Positions 34,879-42,726 of a stretch of 64,000 nucleotides of DNA are shown here, one piece after another; position 1 is the first letter of the stretch; each line of letters starts with the position of its first letter. Under the pieces are notes generated by a model. It searched no databases. It was not told the origin of the DNA and saw nothing but the letters and a program-made list of their open reading frames with translations. Position numbers and translations under genes: made by a program. The stretch is from Bacteroidota bacterium (lineage in GTDB: Bacteria > Bacteroidota > Bacteroidia > Chitinophagales > Chitinophagaceae): positions 124,001 to 188,000 of the forward strand of contig JAEWKK010000018.1 in NCBI GenBank assembly GCA_023386045.1, read 5' to 3'.

Positions 34879-37221
34879 TTACCCTGCCAAAGAATCAACA
34901 GTATTTTTTTTTCTTTTCTTGTAAAAGCTGATGATCAGTGCGGGCAAAAGTACCAGGTTGGCAATAGTTGCCGTGATCAGCGTCAGGGAAGTGAGCCAGC
35001 CCAAAGCTTTCGTTCCGCCGAATCCACTGAAACAAAATATCACAAAGCCCGCGATTAGTACTATAGAGGTATAAATGATACTAAGGCCAGTGGAGTGAAT
35101 TGTTTCAATTACGGTTTCTTTGGGATCGGAGTCCTTTCTCAACTGTTGTTTAAAATTCACCAGAAAACGGATAGTGATATCTATTGCGATTCCCAATGCC
35201 ACGCTGAAAACCAGTACAGTTGAAGGTTTCAAAGGCACGCCTGCCCAACCCATTACCCCACCGGTTATGATCAGCGGAATGATATTCGGCAGCAGGGAAC
35301 ATAAGAGAATCCTTCCCGACCTGAATAAATAAAGCATGCAAAGTGTGATCAGCAGAAATGCCCAAACAATGCTTTCCTTCAATCCGTTGATGATAAATCG
35401 CGATCCTTCCAGAAAGGTAACGCTGCTTCCGGTAAGATGCACATCGTACCTGGAGGTATCAAAGAGGAGATTAGCCCTGGCACTCACGCTGTCAAGGATC
35501 TGCGGCAGCCTTTCACTTCCTACATCTTTCATATTCACGCTAATCCGGGCTTCCTGTTTGCTGCTGTCCATAAAAGAGGACACCAGCTTGCTGAATGAAT
35601 TACTTCCTGCAGTATCCGTATTTCCTGTGAGATAGGGTCTTAATGCTATCAGGTCATTATCACCCGGCATGATATAATAAGAACTGTCGCCTTCAAAAAA
35701 AGCCTGCTTGGCAAATTTTAAACCTTCCGTGATGGCCAGTGGTTTGCCGATATAATTTTGTGCCGACAGCCATTGCACCATAGAATCGATCTTCATCATG
35801 TTGCCCAGGTTTCGTGTAACACCATATTTCTTTTTGGTATCTACAACGATCTCCAGGGGCATCACACCTTTAAAATGCTCTTCAAAAAATTTCAGATCCG
35901 TATAGATCCTGTCGGTTTTTGGAAGGTCGTCCACAATATAACCCACACTCTGAAGCCTGAATATTCCCATTATGGAAACAATCAACACAACAGCGGTTGT
36001 AGCAAAGATTTGCTTGCGATGATTCAGCGACCAACGTTCCAGCCTGTCGAGCCAGCGTTGCAACCTGGCGCTTTCCAGGTACCTGGTATGTCTTTGTTTG
36101 GGAGCCGGTAAAGCATAAAGAGATACAGGTATCAAAACCAGTGAAATGAAAAATAAGGCCATGATATTGATGCCCGCTACCAAACCAAATTCTTTCAATA
36201 TTTCGCTTCTTGTTAGTGCAAAAACTGCAAAACCTATAGCGGCAGCGATATTGCAAAACAGGGTCACCACTCCCATCTTGCTGATCATATTCTCGAGTGC
36301 TGATTTTTTATTTCCCGTTTCCTTAAAAGATGTGTGGTATTTATTCAGGAAATAAATACAATTAGGTATGCCGATGACTACGATCAGCGGGGGGATCAAA
36401 GCTGTGAGCAGTGTGATCTTATACCCGAACAGGTGCATAACACCCAGGCTCCAGATCACACCAATGATGACCACTGCCAGGGAAAGTATGGTTGCAGAAA
36501 AAGACCGGAAGAATAGTAATAAGATAATGGCGGAAAGAACTACGGATCCAATCAGGAACCATCGCATTTCATTTTGTATGCGATTGGCCATCAGGGTCCT
36601 GATCAGGGGAAGTCCACTAAGATGAACTTCGGTATTATTCTTTTTACTGAAATTTTCTGTCAGGTCCATAATGGACGCTACTACCTTAGAACGGGCCTTG
36701 GAATTCAGTACCTGTCCGTTAATGCGTACGCCCATTAACCATGCCCCGGTTTCTGCATTATATAGTAGTCCACGGTAAAAAGGAAGAGATAGAAAAAGAT
36801 TTTTACTGCTGTCGATCTGCTCCTGAGTAATGATGCTGTCTGAAAAAATAGGAAGTGCCTGTAGTTTTTCAGATTCTTCCACCCTGGAGAGATAAATAGA
36901 AGAGGGCATGGAGATCACATCTTCAACAGCATTTACCTTACGTATCTCTTTCGCCAGCTTTACATAATCATCAAAGAATGGTTTGCGAAAAACATCCTTC
37001 GACTGAATACCAACCACCAGCAGGTTGCCGTCTTCTCCAAATTTTTTACGAAACGCCTGGTAGTCCTTGTATTTTGGATTGTCTGTTGGTATGGCCCTGG
37101 AGAATTCATAACTCAATTCCACCTTGCTCGCGTGCCAGCCCATGAATGCAGTGATGCCAATCAATAGCGCCAGCCACCAATAACCATATCCAAGGATCAA
37201 GCGGGCAAGAGACCTCCACAT
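34879..37221 (-). CDS. MMPL/RND-family exporter (SSD-containing)
   Basis: 780 residues. Two repeats of one TM plus a large periplasmic loop plus five TMs are visible: TM1 at about 12-28, then FLIGSVVLSAIILLLFFRSF with IIGVIWSLGVMHLFGY, LIPPLIVVIGIPNCIYFLNKYH and FCNIAAAIGFAVFALTRS. The second half repeats the plan (IVWAFLLITLCMLYLFRSGR, VFSVALGIAIDITIRFLVNF). The GIPNCIYFLNKYH and AIDITIRFLV sites correspond to TM4 proton-relay segments of this superfamily. It is a proton-driven exporter of lipids, hopanoids or small molecules; substrate unknown. It stands alone and is divergent from porZ. Confidence 0.9.
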   Translation of the reverse strand: MWRSLARLILGYGYWWLALLIGITAFMGWHASKVELSYEFSRAIPTDNPKYKDYQAFRKKFGEDGNLLVVGIQSKDVFRKPFFDDYVKLAKEIRKVNAVEDVISMPSSIYLSRVEESEKLQALPIFSDSIITQEQIDSSKNLFLSLPFYRGLLYNAETGAWLMGVRINGQVLNSKARSKVVASIMDLTENFSKKNNTEVHLSGLPLIRTLMANRIQNEMRWFLIGSVVLSAIILLLFFRSFSATILSLAVVIIGVIWSLGVMHLFGYKITLLTALIPPLIVVIGIPNCIYFLNKYHTSFKETGNKKSALENMISKMGVVTLFCNIAAAIGFAVFALTRSEILKEFGLVAGINIMALFFISLVLIPVSLYALPAPKQRHTRYLESARLQRWLDRLERWSLNHRKQIFATTAVVLIVSIMGIFRLQSVGYIVDDLPKTDRIYTDLKFFEEHFKGVMPLEIVVDTKKKYGVTRNLGNMMKIDSMVQWLSAQNYIGKPLAITEGLKFAKQAFFEGDSSYYIMPGDNDLIALRPYLTGNTDTAGSNSFSKLVSSFMDSSKQEARISVNMKDVGSERLPQILDSVSARANLLFDTSRYDVHLTGSSVTFLEGSRFIINGLKESIVWAFLLITLCMLYLFRSGRILLCSLLPNIIPLIITGGVMGWAGVPLKPSTVLVFSVALGIAIDITIRFLVNFKQQLRKDSDPKETVIETIHSTGLSIIYTSIVLIAGFVIFCFSGFGGTKALGWLTSLTLITATIANLVLLPALIISFYKKRKKNTVDSLAG

Positions 37222-37331
37222 AGTTCTTCAATTTGGCGCAAAGAAAAGAATTGATGCGGGATTAAAGGTTAAAAACCGGGAAAGACTTTGTCCATGGCTT
37301 TGTACGGGCTTTTTTCACAGGTATTTTCACT

Positions 37332-37339
37332 TAGCTTTG
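37332..37339 (+). promoter_or_regulatory. -7 element (TAGCTTTG) four bases before the porZ start
   Basis: Exact TAnnTTTG, then AACG, then the GTG start at 37344. The spacing is identical to gatB and vanZ, predicting a leaderless transcript. Confidence 0.6.
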
Positions 37340-37343
37340 AACG

Positions 37344-39641
37344 GTGAGACGGACGCTATTCTTTCTTTTGATTTTACCCTTCTATGCCTTTGCGCAAAAT
37401 AATTTTCCTCCCCTGGGCCAGTGGCGCGAACACCTGCCCTACCAGGGTGTTGTTGACGTAACCTCATCGCAAAACAGGATATATGCAGCAACACCTTACA
37501 GCTTTTTCAGCATAGATATTACAACTAAAGAGATCAACCGCTTCAGTAAGGTTTCTGGCCTGAGTGAAACCGGTGTGAGTACCATAAAATTTGACCCTGT
37601 TTCAAAAAAATTATACATCGCTTACAGCAACAGCAATATCGATGTGATGGATGAAAAGGGCATTCATAACATCCCTGATTTCAAACGTGAAAACATTGCG
37701 GGAGATAAAAACATCTATCACCTGTTTCCGGATAATAATCGCGTTTATCTATCTACGGGAATAGGCATCATTGTACTGGATGCAGAGAAATACGAGATCC
37801 ATGACTCCTGGTTCATTGGCAATAATGGGGGTTATGTAAAAGTGAATGCCTTCGTCAAAAACAATAATTTCTTTTATGCTGCAACAGAAGAAGGGCTGAA
37901 AAAGATCGCAAGCACCAATAGTAATCCTGCTGATTTTACAAACTGGCAGACAGTGTCTGGGTCCAATGGACTTTCACTTTCACCGGCAAGAAGTATTGCC
38001 AGCCTGAATGGAAAAACCATCGTGATGCAAAACGACAGCCTGTTTATTGAAAATGCGGGTACGTGGAGTTCTTTTTTTCAAAATGGATGGCCCATTCTTT
38101 CTATTAATGCTTCTGAGAATAAATTATTCGTAAACCAGCGGCAGGCCAGCGGATCTGCACAAGTGATAGTTCTGGATGTCAATGGCGCAGTTGTACAGGT
38201 AATGCAAAATGCAGGTCTTATTTCATTCCCTAAAAACGCTATCAGTGTTCAAAATGAAATTTGGATCGCCGATCTTTTTGGTGGCCTCTCGCACTGGCAG
38301 GGAAGCAATTTTGAATCATACAAACTCAATTCACCCGTTGATGTGGCGCTGGGCGGCATGACGGTTTACAATAACCAGTTTTATGCTACAGCAGGTGCTG
38401 TCAATGATTCATGGAATTACCAGTACAACCGCGATGGAGTTTTTAAATTTTCTTCAGGAAGCTGGAGCATCTATAATCAATATTATTCTTCGAGACTTGA
38501 TACGTTGATGGATTTCATTGCTGTTGCTGTGGATCCAAGAGATGAATCGTTATGGGCAGGTTCATTTGGAGGCGGTTTGCTTCACCTGAAGTCTGATAAT
38601 ACATTAGATATCCTTAAACAGAACTCTCCTATTGGTTCAACTGTTGGCGATCCTACCAGTTATCGCGTGGCCGGCTTGGCTTTTGATTATGAACAAAATC
38701 TCTGGATCTCCAATTTCGGATCACCTCAACAGTTACATGTTTTGAAAAATGATGGCTCATGGCAATCATTTACAGCACCCTTCTTTATTAACCAGAATGC
38801 AGTTGCGCAGATCCTGATTGACGATGCAAATTTTAAATGGATCCAGTCGCCACTAGGCAATGGATTACTGGTTTTTGATCATAACAATACCATTGATAAT
38901 CCAGGTGATGACAGGTGGCGCATGCTGAGGCAGGGTTCTGGAAATGGCAATCTTCCTTCCAATTATGTTATGAGCCTGGCGAAAGATAAAAGCGGGTTTA
39001 TATGGGTGGGAACAGACAATGGTGTTGCGGTTTTGCAATGTCCCCAGGATGTGTTTAACAATGGCTGCGAAGCCATTTGGCCAGTGATCAAAGAAGGAGG
39101 TTTTGCAAACTATCTTTTCAAAGGACAGGAAGTAAGAGGAATTGCTGTTGATGGTGCAGACAGAAAATGGATTGCAACTTCAAGCGGCGCCTGGCTGGTT
39201 TCTCCAGATGGTGATAAAGTGATTGAACATTTTACAGAAACCAACAGTGCTTTGTTAAGCAATGATATCAGGTCTGTAACCATCAATGGTTTAACAGGAG
39301 AAGTTTTTTTCGGCACTTCTAAAGGAATCAGTTCTTTCAGGGGGGCTGCTACTGAAGCTGCCGAAACAAAAGGAAATGTGCTTGTATTTCCCAATCCGGT
39401 TGCTCCAGATTATAAAGGCAATATTGGAATCAGGGGTTTGCCCGAAAATAGTATAGTAAAGATCACAGAAACCAATGGAAGACTGGTTTACCAGGGTCGC
39501 TCTCTTGGCGGACAGGCCACATGGAATGGATATGATTATAAGGGTGAAAAAGTTTCTTCAGGGGTTTATCTGGTCATTGCTGTTGACAACCTGCGACAGG
39601 AAAAAGTGGTAGGAAAAATTGTTTTCATTTCTTCGAGATAA
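37344..39641 (+). CDS. porZ: PorZ-like type IX secretion system protein
   Basis: 765 residues from a GTG start. A signal peptide (RRTLFFLLILPFYAFAQ) precedes QWREHLPYQGVVDVTSSQNRIYAATPYSFF, the recognisable start of PorZ with its first beta-propeller. A second propeller follows (LWAGSFGGGLLHLKSD, IWVGTDNGVAVLQCPQ, WIATSSGAWLVSPDG). The last ~90 residues form a type-A C-terminal sorting domain: VLVFPNPV, then LVYQGRSLGG, SSGVYLVIAV and GKIVFIS. PorZ works with PorU at the cell surface to pass anionic LPS to the sortase during type IX cargo attachment. No other T9SS gene is in the window. The family call is strong; orthology is by recognition only. Confidence 0.85.
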   Translation: MRRTLFFLLILPFYAFAQNNFPPLGQWREHLPYQGVVDVTSSQNRIYAATPYSFFSIDITTKEINRFSKVSGLSETGVSTIKFDPVSKKLYIAYSNSNIDVMDEKGIHNIPDFKRENIAGDKNIYHLFPDNNRVYLSTGIGIIVLDAEKYEIHDSWFIGNNGGYVKVNAFVKNNNFFYAATEEGLKKIASTNSNPADFTNWQTVSGSNGLSLSPARSIASLNGKTIVMQNDSLFIENAGTWSSFFQNGWPILSINASENKLFVNQRQASGSAQVIVLDVNGAVVQVMQNAGLISFPKNAISVQNEIWIADLFGGLSHWQGSNFESYKLNSPVDVALGGMTVYNNQFYATAGAVNDSWNYQYNRDGVFKFSSGSWSIYNQYYSSRLDTLMDFIAVAVDPRDESLWAGSFGGGLLHLKSDNTLDILKQNSPIGSTVGDPTSYRVAGLAFDYEQNLWISNFGSPQQLHVLKNDGSWQSFTAPFFINQNAVAQILIDDANFKWIQSPLGNGLLVFDHNNTIDNPGDDRWRMLRQGSGNGNLPSNYVMSLAKDKSGFIWVGTDNGVAVLQCPQDVFNNGCEAIWPVIKEGGFANYLFKGQEVRGIAVDGADRKWIATSSGAWLVSPDGDKVIEHFTETNSALLSNDIRSVTINGLTGEVFFGTSKGISSFRGAATEAAETKGNVLVFPNPVAPDYKGNIGIRGLPENSIVKITETNGRLVYQGRSLGGQATWNGYDYKGEKVSSGVYLVIAVDNLRQEKVVGKIVFISSR

Positions 39642-39668
39642 TCCAACAAATATTCATGTCTTTATAAA

Positions 39669-39697
39669 CGCCATTGATAGGGAGAATACCTATGGCG
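39669..39697. repeat. Bulged hairpin upstream of the RAYT gene
   Basis: CGCCA-ttga-TAGG pairs with CCTA-TGGCG around a seven-base loop; the four-base ttga is bulged on one arm. It lies between porZ and the RAYT gene. There is no T-run, so it is not an obvious terminator. Its sequence is unrelated to the palindromes at 40250-40392. Confidence 0.55.
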
Positions 39698-39725
39698 TAA
39701 TATAATTCTGCCAATAATTTGTGGG

Positions 39726-40253
39726 ATGGCAGAAAAGTTCAAAAACAAATACAGGATTAGTTCTACACGCTTGCCAGGATATGATTATGGAAGGAATGGA
39801 GCTTATTTCGTAACGATGAATACAAAATACCGACATCATTACTTTGGAAATATTGTTGGTGCTGGCCATCTTAAAAAAATGATCTTTTCTGAAATGGGCA
39901 GGATCGCTAATGAATTCTGGATGCAGATACCCGGTCATTTCAATTTTGTGCGTCTTGATGCTTTCCAGGTGATGCCAGATCATTTACATGGTATTATCAT
40001 TATAGACAAAGGTGATGATGGCGGCAGCTTGGGAAAATTGATAACTGAATACCGGAATGCTTTTGCACCGCAATCAAAGAATCTTGCATCCATAATAAGA
40101 GGATTCAAGGCTGGCGTAAAAACCTTTGCGGTCAAAAACAACATTCCATTTTTCTGGCAGGAAAGGTTTCATGATCATATTATTCAAAACCAGGAAGAAT
40201 TTCAAAGGATCCGGAAATATATTTTAGAAAATGTTTCCAAATGGAAACGGTAG
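39726..40253 (+). CDS. RAYT: REP-associated tyrosine transposase, IS200-like (Y1) family
   Basis: 175 residues, normal for the family. The start RLPGYDYGRNGAYFVTMNT matches the LPxYDY...YFVT opening of this group. The HUH metal motif is PDHLHGI (His86, His88). The C-terminal part reads IIRGFKAGVKTFAVKNN, then FWQERFHDHIIQN and YILENVSKWK, typical of Bacteroidota RAYTs. The expected nucleophilic Tyr is not evident: the two sites where relatives often have Tyr are Phe127 and Phe134. The stop TAG lies inside the GTAG head of the first palindrome (40250-40273), and further REP-like units follow. RAYTs process REP palindromes as single-strand DNA. Activity of this copy is doubtful. Confidence 0.9.
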   Translation: MAEKFKNKYRISSTRLPGYDYGRNGAYFVTMNTKYRHHYFGNIVGAGHLKKMIFSEMGRIANEFWMQIPGHFNFVRLDAFQVMPDHLHGIIIIDKGDDGGSLGKLITEYRNAFAPQSKNLASIIRGFKAGVKTFAVKNNIPFFWQERFHDHIIQNQEEFQRIRKYILENVSKWKR

Positions 40254-40273
40254 GGCCGCAATATTTTGCGTCC
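40250..40273. repeat. REP-like palindrome headed by GTAG
   Basis: GTAG followed by GGCCGCAATATTTTGCGTCC, a 20-base palindrome with mismatches in the outer arm and centre. It aligns base for base with the GTGG-headed palindrome at 40369-40392. The GTAG includes the RAYT stop codon. Confidence 0.85.
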
Positions 40274-40296
40274 CCATAAAATATTCCGGGATCATC

Positions 40297-40392
40297 GTCG
40301 AGATCCAGCATAGTCTAGAGATGCAATATCTTGTCGAGACGCAATATCTTGTCGAGATGCAATATCTTGTGGAGACGCAATATATTGCGTCT
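40297..40392. repeat. 18-bp tandem array ending in a full REP-like palindrome
   Basis: Units start at 40297, 40315, 40333 and 40351 with an exact 18-base period. Each is a four-base head (GTCG, CTAG, GTCG, GTCG) plus 14 bases, AGACGCAATATCTT or a close variant; the first unit is degenerate. The last unit, 40369-40392, has a GTGG head and a perfect 20-base palindrome (40373-40392). The 18-base unit equals the full unit lacking seven bases of the right arm. The array ends five bases before the recO start codon. There are no unique spacers, so it is not CRISPR. Confidence 0.88.
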
Positions 40393-40397
40393 TTTCC

Positions 40398-41135
40398 ATG
40401 ATCCACAAAACAAAAGGCATCATACTAAAGACTGTAAAATATGGCGAAACCAGCCTGGTTGTCACTGCTTTTACTGAAGTTTTTGGCCTGCAATCCTACA
40501 TGGTCAATGGCGTAAGATCATCTTCCTCTAAAGGCACTGCCAAAGCAGCACTGTTTCAACCTACTGCCATTCTTGAAATGGAAGCCTATCATAATGAATT
40601 CAAAAACCTTCAAAGACTTAAGGAATACCGCTGGGCTTTTTTGTACCAGCATATACTTTCTGATGTAAAGAAAAATGCAGTGGCTCTTTTCATGATCGAG
40701 TTGTTGACAAAATGCCTGAAGCAACCCGAAGCCAATAGCGAATTATTTTATTTTATTGAAGATTCCTTACACCATCTCGACGGGGCAAATGAAAAAGTAA
40801 CAGCCAACTTCCCTCTTTTCTTCGCATTGCACCTGCCTGTTTTTTTTGGATTCAGGATCAGTGATCAAAACAATGAAGACATCCATTACCTCGACCTTGA
40901 AGAAGGAAGGTTTACCACCCATCAACCTGCCCATCAACATTACCTGCAAGACAATGAAGCCGCGGCTGTTTCTCATCTTCTCAAGATCATGCAACCTGAA
41001 GAACTGGAAGAACTACCTCTTAACCAGGAAATGCGCAGAAGAATGATGCATGCCATAGAAGTTTATTATGCCTTCCATATCCCCGACTTCGGCACGATGA
41101 GAACACTTCCGGTACTGAAAGAGTTGATGAGTTGA
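40398..41135 (+). CDS. recO: DNA repair protein RecO
   Basis: 245 residues. RecO loads RecA with RecR and anneals single strands. The N-terminal OB fold reads HKTKGIILKTVKYGETSLVVTAFTEVFGLQSYMVNG, the usual RecO opening. A helical region follows (EYRWAFLYQHILSDVKKNAVA, FMIELLTKCL). The four Cys of a zinc finger found in some RecO proteins are absent, as in other Bacteroidota. The start codon is five bases after the REP palindrome, so no room exists for a Shine-Dalgarno sequence and the native promoter may have been displaced. Confidence 0.92.
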   Translation: MIHKTKGIILKTVKYGETSLVVTAFTEVFGLQSYMVNGVRSSSSKGTAKAALFQPTAILEMEAYHNEFKNLQRLKEYRWAFLYQHILSDVKKNAVALFMIELLTKCLKQPEANSELFYFIEDSLHHLDGANEKVTANFPLFFALHLPVFFGFRISDQNNEDIHYLDLEEGRFTTHQPAHQHYLQDNEAAAVSHLLKIMQPEELEELPLNQEMRRRMMHAIEVYYAFHIPDFGTMRTLPVLKELMS

Positions 41136-41466
41136 ACCATTATAATCTTCATATTACTATCCGTAGAACTTCTCAAACCTGAATAAAGACATTATCATAA
41201 TAATTTTCAACGACACCATTGGTCTGCACCATGCTTTCGAAAATTCGATGCAAGAGGGATCGCAGCGGAAATCCTCCGAGCGGAGCGAGGAGATTGGAGC
41301 GAAGAGCCCGACCCTGAGCCGTGATTTGCAAGATTTAACCTAGGTGGTGAAAGTAAGGCGAAGGGGCTTGCCCAAATCCTTCAACTCATTTTCACTTAAC
41401 ACATTAAACCTTCTTCCGCCAGCATTTTTATTTTACCCAGAATATTTGTTTTGAATACTAAACCAA
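41136..41466. other. Intergenic region with a structured repeat-like element
   Basis: 331 bases without a gene. It holds the symmetric element at 41251-41318 and a smaller hairpin at 41364-41373 (GGGC-TT-GCCC) flanked by GAAGG/CCTTC. There is no tRNA fold. Confidence 0.7.
41251..41318. repeat. Symmetric GC-rich intergenic element (candidate structured RNA or repeat)
   Basis: The left half GAGGGATCGCAGCGGAAAT and the right half ATTGGAGCGAAGAGCCC flank a central TCCTC...GAGGA hairpin (about 41272-41292) with a CGAGCGGAGC loop. Both halves carry an AGCG core. It is far more GC-rich than its AT-rich surroundings. I recall similar AGCGGA...AGCCCGAC phrases between genes of many Bacteroidota, but could not verify this. 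Confidence 0.6.
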
Positions 41467-42633
41467 TTAGATAATTCTTTTAATGCTGGCTGTGTAATTA
41501 CCATCTTCTTTTATCAGCACAACACCTGGCTTTTTCCCCATTTCAAAACTACCCAGTTGATGATCCATTTCCAGTGCCCTGGCACCGTTGCTGGTGGCCC
41601 ATTTTAGCAATTCCTCAAGAGGAATGGAAGAGAAATTCTTTTGAATGGTCATGATCTCATTCAAAACATCCAACTGGTGATTGCTCGCGAGGCTGTCGGT
41701 GCCAATAACCATGTTACAACCTCTTCTTCTCAGCATATCAACAGGAGGAAGTGCATCTTCTATATACAGGTTGGCATTGATGCAAATACAAAAAAAGGTG
41801 GTTAGGTCTGTCCCTGCCGATTGCTTTTCAATAAAATCTATGTCGGGCTGGCGAATGAAAGTATTGTGTACAAGGATGGCATTCCTTGCCCTGAGAAACC
41901 ATTTAAAATATGACTGCAGGCTGGAGGTATTTACAGGTTGATGATGCGAGTTATCGATCTTCATCAATTCAAACATGCGCAGAAAATCTCCTTTCCCTTC
42001 AAGAAACAATTCATCTTCAAAACTCGTTTCCTGGTTATGAATGGTGACCGTTCGGTTTTCAAAACCATTTTCCATTTGATTCCACAATTCAGTTGAAACA
42101 GAATAAGGAGCATGTGGCACTATGGTGCAGGAATAAGGTAAGGTGGAGAATTCTTGATACAACTGCAAAGCCCTCAGCATTCTTGGTCCGGCAGCCGATG
42201 GAAGCCATCCACTTGCTTCAATGAAATTGTAATAAGCAAGTTTGCTTTTTTCTTTTTGACGAAATGTTGTTGCATTGTTACATATATCGCCAACAGCTAC
42301 AATTCCATTTTCCATCATTTCAATTTCCGCAGCTTCAATTGCTGACTGGATTTGTTCTTCGGGATGATGTCTTTCCGTTACAATTCTATAAACAAAGTCT
42401 ACCAGGCCTGTTTTCTCAGGTATCAGGCCTTTCATATGACTCAATTCCAGGTGGCAATGGCAGTTGATGAGACCAGGAGAAAGGATACCATCAAATTTTT
42501 CTATCCCTTCACCTGCAAGATCCAAAGGCAGAAGGTCTTTGATACATCCTGCTTCATCTGTAATTAATACCCGGTCATCATGAAATTTATATCCGTCAAA
42601 AATTTTATCTGCTGTAAATTTCCTGTAAGCCAT
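41467..42633 (-). CDS. Amidohydrolase-family metal-dependent hydrolase
   Basis: 388 residues from ATG 42633; an in-frame TTG at 42672 is less likely. The TRZ/ATZ-type amidohydrolase barrel is clear: GILSPGLINCHCHLELSHMKG (H-x-H), VPHAPYSVS, TIHNQETSFEDE and GTDSLASNHQLDVLNE, plus a C-terminal composite strand GSFEMGKKPGVVLI. It resembles the SsnA/aminofutalosine or S-adenosylhomocysteine deaminase branch. Menaquinone genes of the futalosine route are not seen nearby, so the substrate is open. It is divergent from prfA with 93 bases between. Confidence 0.88.
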   Translation of the reverse strand: MAYRKFTADKIFDGYKFHDDRVLITDEAGCIKDLLPLDLAGEGIEKFDGILSPGLINCHCHLELSHMKGLIPEKTGLVDFVYRIVTERHHPEEQIQSAIEAAEIEMMENGIVAVGDICNNATTFRQKEKSKLAYYNFIEASGWLPSAAGPRMLRALQLYQEFSTLPYSCTIVPHAPYSVSTELWNQMENGFENRTVTIHNQETSFEDELFLEGKGDFLRMFELMKIDNSHHQPVNTSSLQSYFKWFLRARNAILVHNTFIRQPDIDFIEKQSAGTDLTTFFCICINANLYIEDALPPVDMLRRRGCNMVIGTDSLASNHQLDVLNEIMTIQKNFSSIPLEELLKWATSNGARALEMDHQLGSFEMGKKPGVVLIKEDGNYTASIKRII

Positions 42634-42702
42634 CCTGGCGAAGTTAGCAGGGAATAAATTGCCAAATCCCAAAGCCTATTTCGTACTTCGTACCGGCATC
42701 CC

Positions 42703-42710
42703 TAATTTTG
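42703..42710 (+). promoter_or_regulatory. -7 element (TAATTTTG) for prfA
   Basis: Exact TAnnTTTG followed by CCCAC, 16 bases before the ATG at 42727. Confidence 0.5.
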
Positions 42711-42726
42711 CCCACTTAATTTTCTT

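Noticed and set aside
40297..40392. Short regular repeats considered as a CRISPR array
   Set aside because: The period is 18 bases with no unique spacers, and no cas genes are present; it fits a REP-type array.
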